Source: Saprospiraceae bacterium
GTDB lineage: Bacteria > Bacteroidota > Bacteroidia > Chitinophagales > Saprospiraceae
Assembly: GCA_026129545.1 (NCBI GenBank)
Contig: JAHCHX010000001.1
Span: 1,425,501 to 1,489,500 of the forward strand
Reading direction: 5' to 3'
DNA length: 64,000 nt
Part shown: positions 27,513 through 37,475 of the stretch, piece after piece
How the letters are laid out: each line of letters opens with the position of its first letter
Numbering within the stretch: position 1 is the stretch's first letter
Translations under genes and position numbers: made by a program
The notes under the pieces: model-generated
The model's input: the letters and a program-made list of their open reading frames with translations, nothing else
Database searches by the model: none
Told to the model about the DNA's origin: nothing

Positions 27513-27573
27513 TTACAAACCGAGAATGGTTGATAATCCCCTTCCCTAATCTTTTAAATCTTCCTCCTTCGCC

Positions 27574-28614
27574 ATGACTGAACTTGCATTTTTTTCCCGC
27601 AAAAAGACCAAAGGAGCTTTCAGCATCGGCCAGATTTTCGAGAGCCTTGCAAAAGCATTGGCCGAACAAAGGCTGGTGACCGAATTGGAGCTTCCCTACC
27701 CTACCAACAGCATCTGGAATTTGTTGGGCAACCTTGCATCTGCGCGCCGCAACGCCATACATGGCGTGAACCACATCACCGGCGATGCGCACTATGTCGT
27801 GCTGGGCATCAATCGAGGACGAACGGTGCTGACAGTGCATGACTGCGTCCTGCTGGCGCGTACGCCCCGCCATAACCTCAAATACCACTTGTATAAATGG
27901 CTTTGGTACAAATGGCCGATTCGGAAGGCCGATGTCATCACCGCCATTTCTGAAAAATCCAAAGAAGAAATAGTGCGCTACACGGGCTGCTCGCCTGAAA
28001 AAATAAAAGTCATCCCAAACTGTGTAAACCCGATATATCGCTATTCGCCGCAGCCATTTGGAGCAGATGTCCCACGCATTCTGCACATCGGGACCGCGCC
28101 GCACAAAAACCTGCCCCGCGTCGTCGCTGCTTTGAAAGGGATTAACTGCGTGTTGGAAATCGTAGGCCAATTGAACACGGAACAACAGGCCATGCTCGCC
28201 GCTTCGGGTGTTCGCTACGAAAATCGCTTCAACCTGAGCCTCGAAACGCTGGCCAAACGCTACCGCGCCGCCGATTTGGTAGTATTTGCCTCCTTGTATG
28301 AGGGCTTCGGAATGCCCATCATCGAGGCTCAAGCCACCGGGCGGCCTGTGGTGACGAGCAACATCGAGCCGATGACGTGGGTGGCTGGCGAGGGTGGCGC
28401 TTGCTTCGTCAACCCGACAGACGTGCAATCCATTCGCACCGGGATGCTCAAGGTGTTGTATGATGCCGATTTTCGGGAAAAACTTATTCGGCAGGGGTTG
28501 GAAAACGTGCAACGATTTTCGGTCGAGCAGATTGCCAGCCAATACGCCGAGGTGTACGATAATTTATACCCCAAAGCCCCAAAAACCGTCAGGGAAACCT
28601 ACCCAATCGTATAA
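27574..28614 (+). CDS. GT4-family glycosyltransferase
   Basis: The 346-residue GT-B protein has a compact N-terminal half (TVLTVHDCVLLAR) and a C-terminal half with RILHIGTAPHKNLPRVVAAL and YEGFGMPIIEAQATGRPVV, the donor-binding motif of GT4 mannosyl/glucosyl-type enzymes. The substrate cannot be assigned. It is separated from the polymerase by a hairpin-rich spacer and is followed after 20 bases by the asparagine synthase-like gene. Confidence 0.86.
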   Translation: MTELAFFSRKKTKGAFSIGQIFESLAKALAEQRLVTELELPYPTNSIWNLLGNLASARRNAIHGVNHITGDAHYVVLGINRGRTVLTVHDCVLLARTPRHNLKYHLYKWLWYKWPIRKADVITAISEKSKEEIVRYTGCSPEKIKVIPNCVNPIYRYSPQPFGADVPRILHIGTAPHKNLPRVVAALKGINCVLEIVGQLNTEQQAMLAASGVRYENRFNLSLETLAKRYRAADLVVFASLYEGFGMPIIEAQATGRPVVTSNIEPMTWVAGEGGACFVNPTDVQSIRTGMLKVLYDADFREKLIRQGLENVQRFSVEQIASQYAEVYDNLYPKAPKTVRETYPIV

Positions 28615-28634
28615 CCCACCCTCAAATCCGCAGT

Positions 28635-30500
28635 ATGTGCGGAATAACCGGAATAATCGGCTCAGAGCCGATTGACGGCAAGCAAGCGCGCATCCGGCGC
28701 ATGACACAACGGCTTGCCCACCGAGGCCCCGATGCGGAAGGCTTTTTCATTGAAAACGAAACCGCGCTGGGGCATCGCCGCCTTTCCATTATTGACCTTT
28801 CCGACGATTCCAATCAACCGATGTTCGATGCGAGCGGGCGTTACGTGCTGGTTTTCAATGGCGAAATCTACAATTACCGCGAGGTAAAAGCCTTGCTGCC
28901 CGACTATCCCTTCCGCACCCATTCCGATTCGGAAGTTATCCTCGCCGCATATTCCCGATGGGGCGCCGATTGCCTCCAACATTTCAACGGGATGTTTGCC
29001 TTCGCTATATGGGACAGGAAGCAGCAAGAACTCTTCGTCGCCCGCGACCGCCTCGGCGTGAAGCCATTATACTATTTCCACGATGGCGGTGTTTTTGCTT
29101 TTTCATCTGAAATACGCTCTTTGCTCGCCTCAGGTCTCATCCGAGCAAGACTTGACCCCGCCGCCACTTGCAACTATTTCATGTATCAATCGGTGTGCGC
29201 TCCCCTGACGATTGTGGAAGGCGTGTTTCGTGTGTTGCCGGGCGAATGTGGCATTTTCAAAAATGGAGAATTCAACAAGCGGTTGTATTGGCAAATAGAG
29301 CACTCTGGTGAGACTAATGTGGACGACGACCCTGCGAGGGTAGGCAAACAAATCCGCCGCTTGCTGACCGAATCGGTGGAACGGCGCATGGTGAGCGACG
29401 TGCCGTTGGGCGCTTTTTTGTCGGGCGGCATAGATTCGAGCACGGTGGTAGGTTTGATGGCGGAATGTTCGGCGCAACCCGTGAATACATTTTCCATCAA
29501 TTTTGCAGAGCGAGAGTTCGACGAATCGAAGTATTCCTCCTTGATTGCCAAGCGGTTCAAGACGCATCACACACCCCTCTTGCTTCGCGCCAACGACTTT
29601 TTGGAAACCTTGCCCGAAGCTTTGGCCGCCTTGGACAGCCCCAGCGCCGATGGTTTCAATTCCTATTTGGTTGCTAAAATCACCAAAAAAGCAGGCATCA
29701 CCGTGGCGCTCTCCGGCATTGGTGGCGATGAGTTGTTCGCCGGATATACGACGTTCTTGTATTGGCTGCGCATTCACCGGCAATGGTGGTGGTATTTGCC
29801 TGCCGGGCTGCGCACACTCGTCGGGCAAACGCTGCACCAATACAGTCGCACCGCCCGCATGATGCGCCTGAGCGATATTGCTTCCGCGAAATCGCCCGAC
29901 ATCGAGCATATTTACCCCTCTATGCGGCAGGTTTTGGCACCCCATCAGGCAATGAAATTGATGCGCAACGTGGAGCATATCGAGGACCCTTTGCAAAGCA
30001 TCCTTCAAGCCCGTCGTGAAGCATTGCATCGTTTGCCTTTATTGAGCCAATATTCCGCTGCCGAGCTGCTCGGCTACACGTTCAATGTGCTGCTCAAAGA
30101 CACCGACCAAATGAGCATGGCCTCTGCGCTCGAAGTGCGCGAGCCGTTTTTCGACTACAAACTCGTGGAGTATGTGTTGCAAATACCCGACGCGCTCAAA
30201 TATCCGCATTACCCGAAAAGCCTGTTGGTGGAATCCATGTCGCCGCTCCTGCCCAACGAAATTGTCCACCGTCCCAAAAAGGGTTTTTCCATGCCATGGA
30301 AGTATTGGCTGCGCAATGAATTGAGCGGCTGGTGCAAAGAAAAATTGGACAACCTCTGCCAACGCTCGGAGTTCAACGCCGATGAAATCCAACAACTTAG
30401 CCGCCATTTTTTCCAAACCTCCAACGGCAAAACATGGGTGCAGGTCTTTCAAATGGCTGTTTTGGAGGACTGGCTCGAACGCAACGACGTCGTCGCTTGA
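28635..30500 (+). CDS. Asparagine synthase-like glutamine amidotransferase (AsnB/WbpS type)
   Basis: The 621-residue protein begins MCGITGIIG with the class II amidotransferase nucleophile Cys2. It has RGPDAEGFF and the ATP pyrophosphatase motif LSGGIDSSTVVGL (near 258-270). Glutaminase and synthetase halves are both intact. In O-antigen loci, enzymes of this family (for example WbpS) convert a uronic acid to a uronamide. With a UDP-sugar dehydrogenase in the same cluster, that role is more likely here than free asparagine synthesis. This is inference from context. The gene ends at a TTGA overlap with the next transferase. Confidence 0.88.
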   Translation: MCGITGIIGSEPIDGKQARIRRMTQRLAHRGPDAEGFFIENETALGHRRLSIIDLSDDSNQPMFDASGRYVLVFNGEIYNYREVKALLPDYPFRTHSDSEVILAAYSRWGADCLQHFNGMFAFAIWDRKQQELFVARDRLGVKPLYYFHDGGVFAFSSEIRSLLASGLIRARLDPAATCNYFMYQSVCAPLTIVEGVFRVLPGECGIFKNGEFNKRLYWQIEHSGETNVDDDPARVGKQIRRLLTESVERRMVSDVPLGAFLSGGIDSSTVVGLMAECSAQPVNTFSINFAEREFDESKYSSLIAKRFKTHHTPLLLRANDFLETLPEALAALDSPSADGFNSYLVAKITKKAGITVALSGIGGDELFAGYTTFLYWLRIHRQWWWYLPAGLRTLVGQTLHQYSRTARMMRLSDIASAKSPDIEHIYPSMRQVLAPHQAMKLMRNVEHIEDPLQSILQARREALHRLPLLSQYSAAELLGYTFNVLLKDTDQMSMASALEVREPFFDYKLVEYVLQIPDALKYPHYPKSLLVESMSPLLPNEIVHRPKKGFSMPWKYWLRNELSGWCKEKLDNLCQRSEFNADEIQQLSRHFFQTSNGKTWVQVFQMAVLEDWLERNDVVA

Positions 30501-31621
30501 AAATCCTTTTCCCCATCGGAACACTCTACCCCTCGCAGCAAGGCGGCCCCAGCAACACGGTATATTGGCTGGCGAAGGCGCTGGTGAAAGCGGGTATTGA
30601 GGTGACTTGCGTGACGACTGACATACTAACACAAGGCGTGCCGCGAGATAAATGGCTCTCCACAGACTATGGTGAGGTAATTTATTGCAGCACTCGCCAT
30701 GCAATGTTCGCCGTTCGGATGATGTGGGAGTCGTTCAAAAAACTGTTCCACTGCGATGCAGTGCATCTTACTTCTGTGTTCAACACTGGGTCGTTGTTCA
30801 TGGCTTTTTGCAGCACTCTTGTCGGAAAGCCCCTTGTTTGGTCACCAAGAGGAGAATTCGACAAAGAAGCATTAATTTATAGTTTTCACAAAAAGAAATG
30901 GGTGTTGTGGTTAGTAAAAAGAGTGTTTGCCAAAAAGGTGTTTTTTCATGCGACAAGTCCAATGGAGTGGTTTGATATAAAAAATGTAATGGGCGATAAA
31001 GTACAAATCATCGAAATCCCAAACTATATGGAACTTCCCGAAAAACGTTGCACAAAGTCCAGCGAGAGATATATCTTATTCATAGGCAGAATTCACCCTA
31101 TAAAAGCGGTGGATAACCTAATACGAGCCATCGGACTATCAAAGAAATTTACAGCCTCCGGTTTCAGCTTGTGGATTGCGGGCAACGACAAAAACGAATA
31201 CGCCGATAGCCTAAAAGCAATGGCTGAATCGTTGAACATTACCCATAATGTCAAATTCATCGGCCATGTGGAAGGCCTGGAAAAACAGGAGCTCTATGCG
31301 GGCGCGCACTTCACCCTGATGCCTTCGCACACGGAGAATTTTGGAAACGTCGTTATCGAATCACTGGCGCAAGGGACGCCGGTCATCGCCTCAACTGGTA
31401 CGCCATGGAAAAAATTAGAAGAAAAAAAAGCAGGTTTTTGGTGCGGCAACGAGCCTGCTGAATTGAGTCGCCAAATTGAACGCGCTATTGAAATGAATGA
31501 AGAAGAATATAAACAATATCGGAGAAATGCTTTTCAATTAGCCACGCAGGAGTATAACATTTACGAAAACATCCACATCTGGATTGAGGCTTACGAGAAG
31601 TTGATAAACAGCGCGAAATGA
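30497..31621 (+). CDS. GT4-family glycosyltransferase (TTG start)
   Basis: The 374-residue protein, read from TTG, begins MKILFPIGTLYPSQQGGPSN, which is the expected first beta-strand and glycine loop of a GT-B enzyme. The C-terminal half has YILFIGRIHPIKAVDNLI and SHTENFGNVVIESLAQGTPVI. An ATG at 30434 is in frame but would place 21 unrelated residues inside the asparagine synthase gene. The TTG overlaps that gene's stop as TTGA, consistent with coupled translation. Its downstream end overlaps the aldo/keto reductase gene as ATGA. Confidence 0.85.
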   Translation: MKILFPIGTLYPSQQGGPSNTVYWLAKALVKAGIEVTCVTTDILTQGVPRDKWLSTDYGEVIYCSTRHAMFAVRMMWESFKKLFHCDAVHLTSVFNTGSLFMAFCSTLVGKPLVWSPRGEFDKEALIYSFHKKKWVLWLVKRVFAKKVFFHATSPMEWFDIKNVMGDKVQIIEIPNYMELPEKRCTKSSERYILFIGRIHPIKAVDNLIRAIGLSKKFTASGFSLWIAGNDKNEYADSLKAMAESLNITHNVKFIGHVEGLEKQELYAGAHFTLMPSHTENFGNVVIESLAQGTPVIASTGTPWKKLEEKKAGFWCGNEPAELSRQIERAIEMNEEEYKQYRRNAFQLATQEYNIYENIHIWIEAYEKLINSAK

Positions 31622-32439
31622 AACCTGCCAATTTCAAAAACTTCTCCACCAGCTCTCTTGGCTTCGGCTGCGCAAAATTGACAGCACACGACAGCGAACA
31701 GGCTGCGCGGCGAACATTGGAAGTCGCCTTTGAGGAGGGCATACGACATTTCGATGTGGCTCGGCTCTACGGGTTTGGCCAAGCGGAAGGAATGTTGGGG
31801 CGTTTTATCCGGGACAAAAGAAGTCAGGTGACAGTGACGACCAAGTTCGGCCTCCACCCCCCTCGGCTGCCTTTTTTCAATTTGCGTTTGCTCAATCTGG
31901 CGCGGCGAGTTGTCTCCAAAATACCTTCGCTCAAAAACAAAGTTGTAGATTCGGCTGCCTTTTCGCCTGTTCGAGGTCGTTTTTCAGCAAAAGAAGCAGA
32001 GGAAAGTTTGAACACAAGCCTGCGAGAACTGCAAACCGATTATGTGGATATTTTGCTGTTGCACGAGTGTTCGCTGGAAGATGCCAATCAACCAGAGATA
32101 TTGAAATTCTTAGACTCCGCCGTTCAAGCAGGCAAAATCCGACTGTCCGGCCTCGGCACGCATTGGCGCAATTTACCGATTGATTTTCACGACATCGCAT
32201 CCGAATATTCAGTCATTCAGCTTGAAAACAACATACAGCAAAACGCGATTCAGCAGTTCGCCAACCGCGATGAGCGCCTGCTGATAACGCACGGGGTGTT
32301 CAACACCAGCCAAAGCAAAGACCCCGACACCGCGCTCGAATATGCCCGCAGCAGCAACCCCAACGGTATTACTCTCTTCAGTTCCACCAACATTGAGCAC
32401 ATTCGCCACAATGCTCGCATTTGGCGAAGTCTAATTTGA
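31618..32439 (+). CDS. Aldo/keto reductase family protein
   Basis: The 273-residue protein has the AKR tetrad in recognisable places: HFDVARLYG (Asp and Tyr), VTTKFG (Lys) and DILLLHE (His), with the C-terminal cofactor region GITLFSSTN. These enzymes reduce carbonyls using NADPH. In a sugar cluster it could reduce a keto-sugar intermediate. It is shorter than typical AKRs (about 310-330), mainly in the loops. It is translationally coupled to the upstream transferase. Confidence 0.82.
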   Translation: MKPANFKNFSTSSLGFGCAKLTAHDSEQAARRTLEVAFEEGIRHFDVARLYGFGQAEGMLGRFIRDKRSQVTVTTKFGLHPPRLPFFNLRLLNLARRVVSKIPSLKNKVVDSAAFSPVRGRFSAKEAEESLNTSLRELQTDYVDILLLHECSLEDANQPEILKFLDSAVQAGKIRLSGLGTHWRNLPIDFHDIASEYSVIQLENNIQQNAIQQFANRDERLLITHGVFNTSQSKDPDTALEYARSSNPNGITLFSSTNIEHIRHNARIWRSLI

Positions 32440-32442
32440 AAC

Positions 32443-33276
32443 ATGAGCATTGACTATTCAAAAATCGCTCCTTTGCGCAATTTTGCCAGACAAACCGGCT
32501 TGGTTTGGCTGCTATCGTTGCCCAGCCATTGGAAACGCTCACAGCGCAAATTCGAATACGAACGCACAAAACCTACTGTGGCAATCGTCGGTTTCGATAA
32601 TTTGTCCGTCCAGATGCGCACGGAAAATCTCTATGAATGGATGCGCGCACAATCTTTCCACGACGACCAGCACATCATCAGCGCAGCTATGCGGCAGTTG
32701 CGACCCGGCGACAATTGCTGGGACATCGGGGCAAGCATCGGGTTGTATTCCGCTTTGTTTGGAAAAGCCGTCGGAGTGGGTGGGCAAGTGGTGAGTTTTG
32801 AGCCTGAAAACCGCTCGCGGGAAAAACTGCTGGCAAATATTGCCTTGAACGAACTGAAAAATATTCGCGTATTTCCAGTCGCATTAGGTCGAGAAAAGGG
32901 TCAATTTGATTTGGAACTGGCGACCGCCGCAAGTGCTGGCACTCACCGTTTGGTGACTTCGGGGCATTCGGAGAAAAAAGAAAACGTACAGCAAGTAGAG
33001 GTTTGGTCAGGCGATGAGTTTCGTGCTGCGAACCAACTCTCAGTACCGAATATGATTAAAGTTGACGTAGAGGGTCAAGAAGAAAATGTGTTGCTGGGCT
33101 TGAAAGACACACTCGCTGACCTCGCCTGTAAAGCTGTCGTCTGTGAAGTTCATTTTTCCATCTTGGCGGCCAATGGTGACGACGGCGCTCCAAAGCGAAT
33201 CATGGAGTTGTTGAAATCCTGCGGTTTCAAGCAGCAAAATTGGATAGACGCTTCCCACTTAGCAGCCTACAAGTGA
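32443..33276 (+). CDS. FkbM-family SAM-dependent methyltransferase
   Basis: The 277-residue protein carries the FkbM pattern: DNCWDIGASIGLYSALFGKA (SAM-binding loop), VVSFEPENRSREKL and MIKVDVEGQEENVLLGLK. These enzymes O-methylate sugars or polyketides, so it probably adds a methyl group to a sugar of the polymer. It starts three bases after the AKR stop and ends at a GTGA overlap with the GMC oxidoreductase. Confidence 0.86.
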   Translation: MSIDYSKIAPLRNFARQTGLVWLLSLPSHWKRSQRKFEYERTKPTVAIVGFDNLSVQMRTENLYEWMRAQSFHDDQHIISAAMRQLRPGDNCWDIGASIGLYSALFGKAVGVGGQVVSFEPENRSREKLLANIALNELKNIRVFPVALGREKGQFDLELATAASAGTHRLVTSGHSEKKENVQQVEVWSGDEFRAANQLSVPNMIKVDVEGQEENVLLGLKDTLADLACKAVVCEVHFSILAANGDDGAPKRIMELLKSCGFKQQNWIDASHLAAYK

Positions 33277-34838
33277 TAATTGACTTCAATGATACTGCCC
33301 TTCCCGCCCATTTGGAAGCCGATTATTGCATCGTCGGCAGTGGGGTCGTCGGGTTAGCAATCTCGCTGGAGTTGCAAAAAACAGGCAAACAAATTCTCTT
33401 GCTCGAATCCGGCGACATGGAGCAAAATGGCTCTTACCAATCGCTCTACGATGCCGACATCACCGGACAACCGTTCAGCGGGCATCTGGAAGGTCGGTTC
33501 AGGATGTTCGGCGGAAGTTCCAACCGCTGGGGTGGCCAAGCACTTCCGTTACCGGAGATAATTTTTGAAGAACGAGACTGGATCCAACACAGCGGCTGGC
33601 CGATTCAACACTCTGATATTGAGCCTTTTTATCCGATGGCTGAACGATATTTGGGACTTGCCCCCCTGCCCTTCGAGACAGATTATTTTGCCAAGTTCAA
33701 GTTGCCAAATCTGAATCTCGATGAGCAGGTTTTGCAATATCATTTCTCTAAATGGAGCCCGCGCCCCAACTTGGGGAGAGAATATCTCAATCAACTCACC
33801 GCCTCACCCAACGTTCGGGTCGTGCTGCACGCCAACGTGACAAATTTGGAATTAGCCAAAGATTTAAAAACAGTTTGTCGAGCGAGTTTGCGATCCTTGG
33901 AAGGGAAAAATGGTGAAGCATCGGCCAAACGATTTATCCTCTGTTGTGGCGGCATCGAAAACGCTCGCTTGCTGCTGCTATCGAACAAACAACTGCCCGA
34001 AGGCATAGGTAATCAACGCGATTTGGTCGGACGTTTTTTTCAAGACCATCCCACCGTTCAAATTGCTACGCTGAAACCATTGGAGAAAGACCGAGTTCAA
34101 GCCTACTTCAATGCCCGTTTTTTGAACACAACTCGCCTCTTGCCACGCCTCTCTTTGAGCGATAAATACCAGAAGAAACACCGTCTCTTAAGCGCATCTT
34201 CTACCATTCAGTTCATCGTGCCGTCGGAAAATGCTGCCGAACAATTGCGGAGCATTTTCAGAAAAATCAGCCGGCGGCAGTTCGACACTTCACTGTTCGC
34301 CCACGCATGGAAAGCCGCTTTACAGTTGCCCGCCGCTGCCGCTACCGCAGCCGATTATCTGTTGAGCCAACGGGTTTATTTGCCCGGCTCAGAATACCGA
34401 TTGGCGGTCATCATGGAGCAAGAACCTGACCCTGAAAGTCGAATTTATTTGTCTGAAAAATTGGACGCGCTGAGACAGGCTAAGACTGCAATCAATTGGA
34501 AACCAAGTGATTTGACACTCCGCACGCTAAAACATTTCAGCCGCGCAGCAAAAGAGGAATTGGAAAAAACCGGGCTTTGCAAAGTGGAACTTGACGACTG
34601 GCTAAATGAGCCACAGGACACTTGGCGCAAACAATTGGGCGACGCTTTTCACCACATCGGCACAACTCGCATGGCCGCTTCCGACTCAGAGGGAGTGGTG
34701 GACACCAACTGCAAGGTGTTCGGCACTGAGAATCTTTACATAGCGGGAAGTTCCGTTTTCCCTTCCGGCGGACATTCCAACCCAAGTCTGGCGGCTATCG
34801 CGTTGGGGTTTCGACTGGCAGAACATTTGAAAAATTGA
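33273..34838 (+). CDS. GMC-type FAD-dependent oxidoreductase (GTG start)
   Basis: The 521-residue protein has an N-terminal FAD dinucleotide fold (DYCIVGSGVVGLAISLEL, then LLLESG). It has the GMC block FRMFGGSSNRWGG near residue 80 and the C-terminal family end GSSVFPSGGHSNPSLAAIAL. The active-site region HHIGTTRM is present. GMC enzymes oxidise alcohols, here probably a sugar hydroxyl. GTG in the GTGA overlap with the methyltransferase stop is preferred; a TTG 11 codons upstream adds sequence outside the fold. It ends at a TTGA overlap. Confidence 0.85.
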   Translation: MIIDFNDTALPAHLEADYCIVGSGVVGLAISLELQKTGKQILLLESGDMEQNGSYQSLYDADITGQPFSGHLEGRFRMFGGSSNRWGGQALPLPEIIFEERDWIQHSGWPIQHSDIEPFYPMAERYLGLAPLPFETDYFAKFKLPNLNLDEQVLQYHFSKWSPRPNLGREYLNQLTASPNVRVVLHANVTNLELAKDLKTVCRASLRSLEGKNGEASAKRFILCCGGIENARLLLLSNKQLPEGIGNQRDLVGRFFQDHPTVQIATLKPLEKDRVQAYFNARFLNTTRLLPRLSLSDKYQKKHRLLSASSTIQFIVPSENAAEQLRSIFRKISRRQFDTSLFAHAWKAALQLPAAAATAADYLLSQRVYLPGSEYRLAVIMEQEPDPESRIYLSEKLDALRQAKTAINWKPSDLTLRTLKHFSRAAKEELEKTGLCKVELDDWLNEPQDTWRKQLGDAFHHIGTTRMAASDSEGVVDTNCKVFGTENLYIAGSSVFPSGGHSNPSLAAIALGFRLAEHLKN

Positions 34839-35728
34839 AACTTTCCCTCACCGTCATCATCCTCACCTACAATGAGGAATTGCACCTCGAACGCTGCATC
34901 CGCAGCGTGCAGCCGGTGGCAGAGCGCATCGTCATCGTAGATTCTTATTCGACCGACGGAACTTTGGAAATCGCGCAATCGCTTGGCGCCGAGGTGTTTC
35001 AAAACCCGTTCGTCCATCAGGCGCAGCAATTCCAATGGGCATTGGACAACATCCCCGTCAGCTCCGAATGGGTGATGCGCATGGATGCCGACGAGTATAT
35101 TTTCCCCGAACTGGCCGATGAACTTGCCGCCCGGCTCTCGCAACTCCCCCCCGAAACGACCGGCCTCGGCATCAAGCGCCGCGTTTTTTTTATGGACAAA
35201 TGGATACGGCGCGGCTACTACCCCATGGTGCTGCTCCGCGTGTGGCGCAACGGAGCGGCCTACATCGAGCAAAAGTGGATGGACGAACACATCCGATTGA
35301 AACACGGACGAATGGAAGTGCTGCAATACGACATGGCCGACCACAACCTCAACAACCTGACTTGGTGGACGGCCAAGCACAATGCCTACGCCACCCGCGA
35401 AGCAGTGGAGCGGCTGAACGCACAGCACCATTTTTTGGAAAAAGCGCCGGGCGAAACGAGCGACAGCAAAACCAAGTGGCACAAACAGTTGTACACGCGG
35501 CTGCCCTTGTTTGTCCGACCTTTTCTCTACTTTTTCTATCGCTATTTCCTGCGCCTTGGCTTCCTCGAAGGCAAGCCGGGGTTGATTTGGCACGTCCTGC
35601 AAGGCTTCTGGTTCCAGTTTCTGGTGGATGCCAAAATTTACCAAATCAAGTATTTGGCAAAAAAACAAGGCAAGAGCGTACGGCAAGTTTTGACTGAGAA
35701 TTTTGAAATAAAACTCCCTAACGAGTAA
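34835..35728 (+). CDS. GT2-family glycosyltransferase (TTG start)
   Basis: The 297-residue GT-A protein read from TTG begins MKLSLTVIILTYNEELHLER. It has IVIVDSYSTDGTLEIAQ and the metal-binding WVMRMDADEYIFPEL. It resembles the WaaE/KdtX-like GT2 subgroup that adds glucose or galactose. The TTG start overlaps the preceding TGA (TTGA); no ATG occurs before residue 70, which makes the TTG nearly certain. The C-terminal third contains aromatic, amphipathic segments that may contact the membrane. Confidence 0.88.
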   Translation: MKLSLTVIILTYNEELHLERCIRSVQPVAERIVIVDSYSTDGTLEIAQSLGAEVFQNPFVHQAQQFQWALDNIPVSSEWVMRMDADEYIFPELADELAARLSQLPPETTGLGIKRRVFFMDKWIRRGYYPMVLLRVWRNGAAYIEQKWMDEHIRLKHGRMEVLQYDMADHNLNNLTWWTAKHNAYATREAVERLNAQHHFLEKAPGETSDSKTKWHKQLYTRLPLFVRPFLYFFYRYFLRLGFLEGKPGLIWHVLQGFWFQFLVDAKIYQIKYLAKKQGKSVRQVLTENFEIKLPNE

Positions 35729-35749
35729 TCCTCGCCCCCTCACTTTTTC

Positions 35750-37474
35750 ATGTTCATCCTCTCCCTCAACGCCTACCACGGCGACGCCTCAGCCGCCATT
35801 TTTAAAAACGGCGAACTCATCGCTGCCACCGAAGAAGAGCGCATCCGCCGCGTGAAACACTGGGCAGGCCTGCCCGTCGAAGCCGCTCGATTTTGCTTGC
35901 AGGAGGCTGGTATTTCGCTGGATGAAGTAGATTTCATCACCGTCTCCCGCGACCCGAAAGCAAAGTTTTTGGAAAAAATAATCTACGCCCTCAAAAGCGG
36001 CACGGCCTTCGGCGCCCTTCGCAGCCGCGCCGCCAATTCGCTAAAAATCAGGTCAATCACCCAAGACTTGGCTGCCGCCCTCAATAATTCTAAATCCTCT
36101 AAATCTTCCCCCACTCATTTCATCGAACACCACCGCAGCCACCTCGCCTCGGCATTCTTCGTGTCGCCTTTTGAAGAGGCCGCGCTGCTCTCCGTTGACG
36201 GTTTCGGCGATTTCAGCAGCACCATGCGTGCCGTCGGTCGCGGCAACCGCATCGAAGTGCTCGACAGCGTGTCGTACCCCCATTCACTCGGCATTTTTTA
36301 CACGGCTTTCACGCAGTACCTCGGCTTCCCGCACTATGGCGACGAGTACAAAGTCATGGGCTTGGCGCCTTACGGGAAACCCTCGCTCGTAGAGCAGGTT
36401 CGAGAGACTATTTTTTTGAAAAAAAACGGGTTGTTTGAACTCTCCCCCCGCTATTTCCGCCATTTCCGCGAAGGCGTGAACATGAGTTGGGAAGGGGGAG
36501 CGCCGCACATAGAGCCGCTTTTTTCAAATGAGTTTGTCAAAAAATTCGGCGCGGCGCGGCAAAAAGACGAACCCCTCGACGACCACCACCGCGACTTGGC
36601 CGCCTCGGTGCAAAAAGTCTGCGAAGAGGTGATTTTTCACCTTGCCAACGACCTGCAACACCGCACGGGTTTGAAAGCCCTCTGCCTCGCGGGTGGCGTG
36701 GCGCAAAACTCGGTGGCCAACGGCAAAATCGTGCAGAACACCTCCTTCGAGCGCCTTTTCGTCCCTCCGGCAGGCCACGACGCGGGCACGGCGGTGGGCG
36801 CGGGTTTGTATTTTTATCATCAAATGCTGGGCAATCCGCGCTCGCCATTTCGCCACCAAGCCTACACGGGCGCGCAATTTTCCAACGAGCAAATCGAAGC
36901 ATGCCTGCGCAGCCGCAACATCGCCTTCGAACGCCTCGACGATGCGCAACTTTTTGACGCCGCGACCGATTGCCTGCTCGGCGGAGGCGTGGTCGGCTGG
37001 TTTCAAGGTCGGGCGGAATTCGGTCCGCGCGCGCTTGGCAACCGCTCCATCCTCGCCGACCCCCGCCGCGCCGATGCCAAAGATTTGCTCAACGCCAAAA
37101 TCAAGCGCCGCGAGAGTTTTCGCCCTTTCGCGCCTTCCATTTTGAGAGAGTTTGCCGCCGAATATTTCGAGCAGGAAGACAGTGTGCCATTCATGGAAAA
37201 GGTGTTTTTAATCAAACCCGAAAAACGCCTGAGCATTCCCGCCGTGACCCACGTGGACGGCACAGGGCGCCTTCAAACCGTCGAGCAACAAGACAATCCG
37301 CGCTATCACGCCCTCATTCATCGTTTTTTTGAAAAAACAGGCGTGCCGATTTTGCTCAATACTTCTTTCAACGAAAACGAGCCGATTGTGAACACGCCCG
37401 AACACGCGCTGGAATGTTTCCTGCGCACGAAAATGGATATGCTCGTTTTGGAAAATTGGGTGGTGAGAAGATAA
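35750..37474 (+). CDS. NodU/CmcH-family carbamoyltransferase
   Basis: The 574-residue protein begins MFILSLNAYHGDASAAI and has the N-terminal Kae1-like ATPase features HHRSHLASAFF and LLSVDGFGDFSSTM. The C-terminal carbamoyltransferase part carries GRAEFGPRALGNRSILADPR and NTSFNENEPIVNTPEHAL. NodU, CmcH and TobZ transfer a carbamoyl group from carbamoyl phosphate to a hydroxyl, via carbamoyladenylate. Here it most likely carbamoylates a sugar of the polymer. It is the last gene before a block of tandem hairpin repeats. Confidence 0.92.
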   Translation: MFILSLNAYHGDASAAIFKNGELIAATEEERIRRVKHWAGLPVEAARFCLQEAGISLDEVDFITVSRDPKAKFLEKIIYALKSGTAFGALRSRAANSLKIRSITQDLAAALNNSKSSKSSPTHFIEHHRSHLASAFFVSPFEEAALLSVDGFGDFSSTMRAVGRGNRIEVLDSVSYPHSLGIFYTAFTQYLGFPHYGDEYKVMGLAPYGKPSLVEQVRETIFLKKNGLFELSPRYFRHFREGVNMSWEGGAPHIEPLFSNEFVKKFGAARQKDEPLDDHHRDLAASVQKVCEEVIFHLANDLQHRTGLKALCLAGGVAQNSVANGKIVQNTSFERLFVPPAGHDAGTAVGAGLYFYHQMLGNPRSPFRHQAYTGAQFSNEQIEACLRSRNIAFERLDDAQLFDAATDCLLGGGVVGWFQGRAEFGPRALGNRSILADPRRADAKDLLNAKIKRRESFRPFAPSILREFAAEYFEQEDSVPFMEKVFLIKPEKRLSIPAVTHVDGTGRLQTVEQQDNPRYHALIHRFFEKTGVPILLNTSFNENEPIVNTPEHALECFLRTKMDMLVLENWVVRR

Positions 37475-37475
37475 A